From an uncultured Bacteroidales bacterium (lineage in GTDB: Bacteria > Bacteroidota > Bacteroidia > Bacteroidales > Paludibacteraceae): DNA of 64,000 nucleotides. The notes under the pieces are model-generated. The model saw only the letters and a list, made by a program, of their open reading frames with translations, was not told where the DNA came from and did not search any database. A program made the position numbers and the translations under genes. Shown piece by piece: positions 62,165 to 64,000 of the stretch; positions within the stretch are counted from its first letter, which is position 1, and every line of letters begins with the position of its first letter. The DNA is taken from contig CADCBP010000006.1 in the NCBI GenBank assembly GCA_902799705.1, forward strand, positions 20,480 to 84,479. Reading direction: 5' to 3'.

Positions 62165-62834
62165 GTTATTGCACAACGGCGCACAGCTGCGGTTGGTCGG
62201 CGTGCATCCAACCGCCAAAACGGCTTTTTATGTCAATGACGGCAAGGGCGGCGTCATCGGTGTGCGCGTCTATCCCGATGGTCGCCAAGTCGTGGTCAAT
62301 CCGGATTATAAAAAACTCAAAAGCAGTATCAAAAGACCTAAAACAGAGGGGTACCAGCAATTTCGCCAAGCTTGGGGGCCTCGTTTGTATATCCTTGCCT
62401 CGCATGCCGTCTATTGTGCATGGCGTCACGAGATACCCGCAGGCATGACCATCGACCATATCAACGGAGTAACCACCGACAACTCCATCGCTAACCTCCG
62501 CTGTGTCACCATGGCGCTCAATCAGCGAGACGGGGGTTTCCTGACGAAACTGCGTAACAAAGGCATCAAGCCTGCCGACGTCCGGCGATCATATCTCCTA
62601 CGCTATTTTGACCGCATGGCGCATATAAAAGCGAACATCTCCTCTAATCGCTACAACCACCTCGACCGCGCCGACCTGATGACCATCCTCTTTTACGACA
62701 TCCCAGTCGTCTATGACCACTTCAAGCAACACTACCACCTCGACCTCCCCTTCAAACAACCTACTATTAATCTTCTTAGTATTTCAGGGCGATGGTATCG
62801 CCCGCTTAAAAGCTTTGTTAATTTTGCCGAATAG
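62148..62834 (+). CDS. HNH endonuclease
   Basis: A 228-residue protein with an HNH_3-type motif IDHINGVTTDNSIANLRCVT (about 103-122), preceded by HAVYCAWRHEIPAGMT. This arrangement is typical of free-standing phage or mobile HNH nucleases that cut one or both DNA strands. The C-terminus is helical and without known features. It is the second gene of the terminal cluster. Confidence 0.82.
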   Translation: MSYPLELLHNGAQLRLVGVHPTAKTAFYVNDGKGGVIGVRVYPDGRQVVVNPDYKKLKSSIKRPKTEGYQQFRQAWGPRLYILASHAVYCAWRHEIPAGMTIDHINGVTTDNSIANLRCVTMALNQRDGGFLTKLRNKGIKPADVRRSYLLRYFDRMAHIKANISSNRYNHLDRADLMTILFYDIPVVYDHFKQHYHLDLPFKQPTINLLSISGRWYRPLKSFVNFAE

Positions 62835-62861
62835 TATTCGGCGCCCTAAAATTTTATCATT

Positions 62862-63188
62862 ATGCCTAACGATATCAACAAACTGCGCCGTCTGATGCGC
62901 ACCGCTCATCAACTCAAGAAAGAGCACCCCGCCATCCTGCGCGGGGCATCGCTCACGCAAAGCCAAGCACTCAAGTACGCCTGGTGGTTCGAATCTTTCC
63001 GTAAAAAACTCCAATCCGGTACCTACCGCTTCTCTTACTTCAAGAAACGCCCGAAGTCTTTGTCAAGTGCTCCGGACGTCAGGCCGGAGAATTACAACAC
63101 TTTCCCTTATTACGACCTCAACGCCGGCGGATGGCGCTCCTTCCGGCTTGATAACTTCATCGGTTTTGTGGAACAAGTGAACGCATGA
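62862..63188 (+). CDS. Small protein of phage/ICE type, unknown function
   Basis: A 108-residue basic protein with a helical N-terminal half (HQLKKEHPAILRGASLTQSQALKYAWWFESFRKKL) and an aromatic C-terminal half (FRFSYFKKRP-like; GGWRSFRLDNFIGFVEQ). It resembles small SH3-/helix-containing proteins of Bacteroidetes mobile elements, without a named family. Its stop overlaps the next start by 4 bp. Confidence 0.65.
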   Translation: MPNDINKLRRLMRTAHQLKKEHPAILRGASLTQSQALKYAWWFESFRKKLQSGTYRFSYFKKRPKSLSSAPDVRPENYNTFPYYDLNAGGWRSFRLDNFIGFVEQVNA

Positions 63189-63949
63189 AACTCCTTCTCG
63201 ACGATAAGCAACACCGCGGCTGCAACCTCAATGCCAACGAGGCGTGTATCTTTGCCGCTATCCTCAAATGCACCCGCGCAGGACGAGGATGGTACGGTAA
63301 TTATCGCGAACTCGCCGCCGCTATGCCTTTCGTTATTAATCACTCTACCGTATATCGGGCTATACAAAAATTGTTGAACTTGGGGTTAATAGAAAGGAGA
63401 GACGAGAAGTTATTCGCCTTGTTGCAAAATGAAACAGAGTTGTTGCATGGTGCAACAGAGTTGTTGCAAAATGAAACAGAGTTGTTGCAAAATGCACTCC
63501 CCCCTAACAACCCCCCTATAATTAATAATAATATGAACGAAAAAGAAAAAGAGCAGCAACGCGCGCTATGCGCACGCGATTGCGAAGAGCAGCAGGACTG
63601 CTTATTTGAAAAGTTTTGGAGATTTTTCTCTGTGGCTATGCCTACCGAGTTTCAAAACAGAAAGAACGCTGCATGTAAAATGTTTGCGGAGCGTTCCAAG
63701 GTCGCACAACGGGCTATAGTGGAAGCCGCGCAAGAGGGTGCTCCCGGACATCCGGGAGACGACCCAAACCCCTACTTCTTCGTAGCCGACTTCCCAGAAC
63801 CCGAGCCCACTTTCCTTTCCGGACAAGAGCAAGACCGGCTGCGCGAACAAGGCATTCCACTTGTGCAGGTCAAGTACAACGGCAAGTTCCTCATCTGCAC
63901 ACGCGAGACCAAAGAACTTTTCAACCTCGAATTCGTCCGCGATTGGTAG
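63185..63949 (+). CDS. Winged-helix, phage replication-like protein with LLQNETE repeats
   Basis: A 254-residue protein. The N-terminal winged-helix-like region (about 10-75: EACIFAAILKCTR..WYGNYRELAAAMPF..HSTVYRAIQKLLNLGLIERR) suggests DNA binding, as in replisome-organiser proteins of phages. Residues of the LLQNETE type repeat about 3.5 times, encoded by 21-bp units at 63419-63495. A Pro/Asn and Glu/Lys linker and a helical C-terminal domain follow. Replication initiation of a prophage or plasmid-like element is the best guess. Confidence 0.6.
   Translation: MKLLLDDKQHRGCNLNANEACIFAAILKCTRAGRGWYGNYRELAAAMPFVINHSTVYRAIQKLLNLGLIERRDEKLFALLQNETELLHGATELLQNETELLQNALPPNNPPIINNNMNEKEKEQQRALCARDCEEQQDCLFEKFWRFFSVAMPTEFQNRKNAACKMFAERSKVAQRAIVEAAQEGAPGHPGDDPNPYFFVADFPEPEPTFLSGQEQDRLREQGIPLVQVKYNGKFLICTRETKELFNLEFVRDW
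63419..63495 (+). repeat. 21-bp in-frame tandem repeats
   Basis: Units begin at 63419, 63440, 63461 and 63482 with TTGTTGCA; the second unit differs. They encode the LLQNETE stretch. Confidence 0.9.
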
Positions 63950-63962
63950 CCCCTATGCATTT

Positions 63963-63982
63963 TTCGCGCATCTTTGCGCGAA
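63963..63982. other. Palindrome at the window end
   Basis: TTCGCGCA/TGCGCGAA, a perfect 8-bp stem with loop TCTT, 13 bp after the last gene. It could be a transcription terminator, but there is no T-tract. Confidence 0.4.
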
Positions 63983-64000
63983 CAATCCCCCAGCGAGCTA

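Overview
The window looks like a chromosomal segment of a Bacteroidales bacterium, probably uncultivated; the genus cannot be named from sequence alone. The evidence is: about twenty promoters of the Bacteroidetes type (C/TTTG, exactly 20 nt, TAnnTTTG) with no Shine-Dalgarno bias; type III glutamine synthetase; class 3 fructose-1,6-bisphosphatase; LL-diaminopimelate aminotransferase together with meso-diaminopimelate dehydrogenase; type III pantothenate kinase; a type IX secretion C-terminal domain; a DUF5103 (type IX plug) protein; and a BspA-type leucine-rich-repeat protein.

Layout. 1-2.3 kb: a leftward cluster of small zinc-ribbon membrane proteins ending in a BspA-like protein cut by the window edge. 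2.5-3.9 kb: an AAA_14/DUF4143 ATPase behind a four-copy 23-bp iteron promoter. 3.98-4.19 kb: a candidate ~210-nt structured RNA with its own promoter and terminator. 4.3-19.2 kb: a long leftward run (lipoprotein, unknown protein, Ser/Thr kinase, two pectate-lyase-like proteins around an aminotransferase, RluA-type synthase, rlmB, fabG, lptC, TPR protein, outer-membrane protein, coaX, acyl-CoA synthetase, membrane protein). 19.4-22.4 kb: a small unknown gene and fbp behind a 41-bp repeat leader. 22.5-29.3 kb: ddh, glmS, dapL, dapF and glnN, a nitrogen and cell-wall precursor block. 29.5-31.3 kb: a secreted vWA protein. 31.5 kb: tRNA-Glu. 31.6-40.5 kb: an outer-membrane barrel converging with a run of nitroreductase, pdxA, alaS, gtrA-like, dsbD, menG, Dabb and an unknown gene. 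40.7-46.9 kb: two paralogous lipoproteins, then lysS, gpsA, pgi and a PepSY-like protein. 46.9-48.2 kb: DUF5103 protein and tRNA-Thr. 48.4-56.7 kb: an eight-gene leftward operon that starts with a sensor/PP2C/anti-sigma-kinase fusion and a STAS protein, continues with a small alarmone synthetase, an APH-like kinase, an alarmone hydrolase-like HD protein and a tyrosine phosphatase, and ends with preA and adenosine deaminase.

57.7-64 kb looks accessory: a RhuM-like remnant, a large single-chain restriction-modification-like protein with a C9 tract and a GC-rich chimeric N-terminus, a small protein with a long structured leader, and a phage- or ICE-like set (membrane peptide, HNH endonuclease, unknown, winged-helix replication-like protein).

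The strongest leads are the structured RNA at 3982-4192, the structured leader at 61158-61368, the C9/chimeric restriction-modification gene, the two iteron-controlled promoters, the extended promoter consensus, and heptanucleotide tandem arrays that recur in intergenic gaps and twice inside coding sequence.
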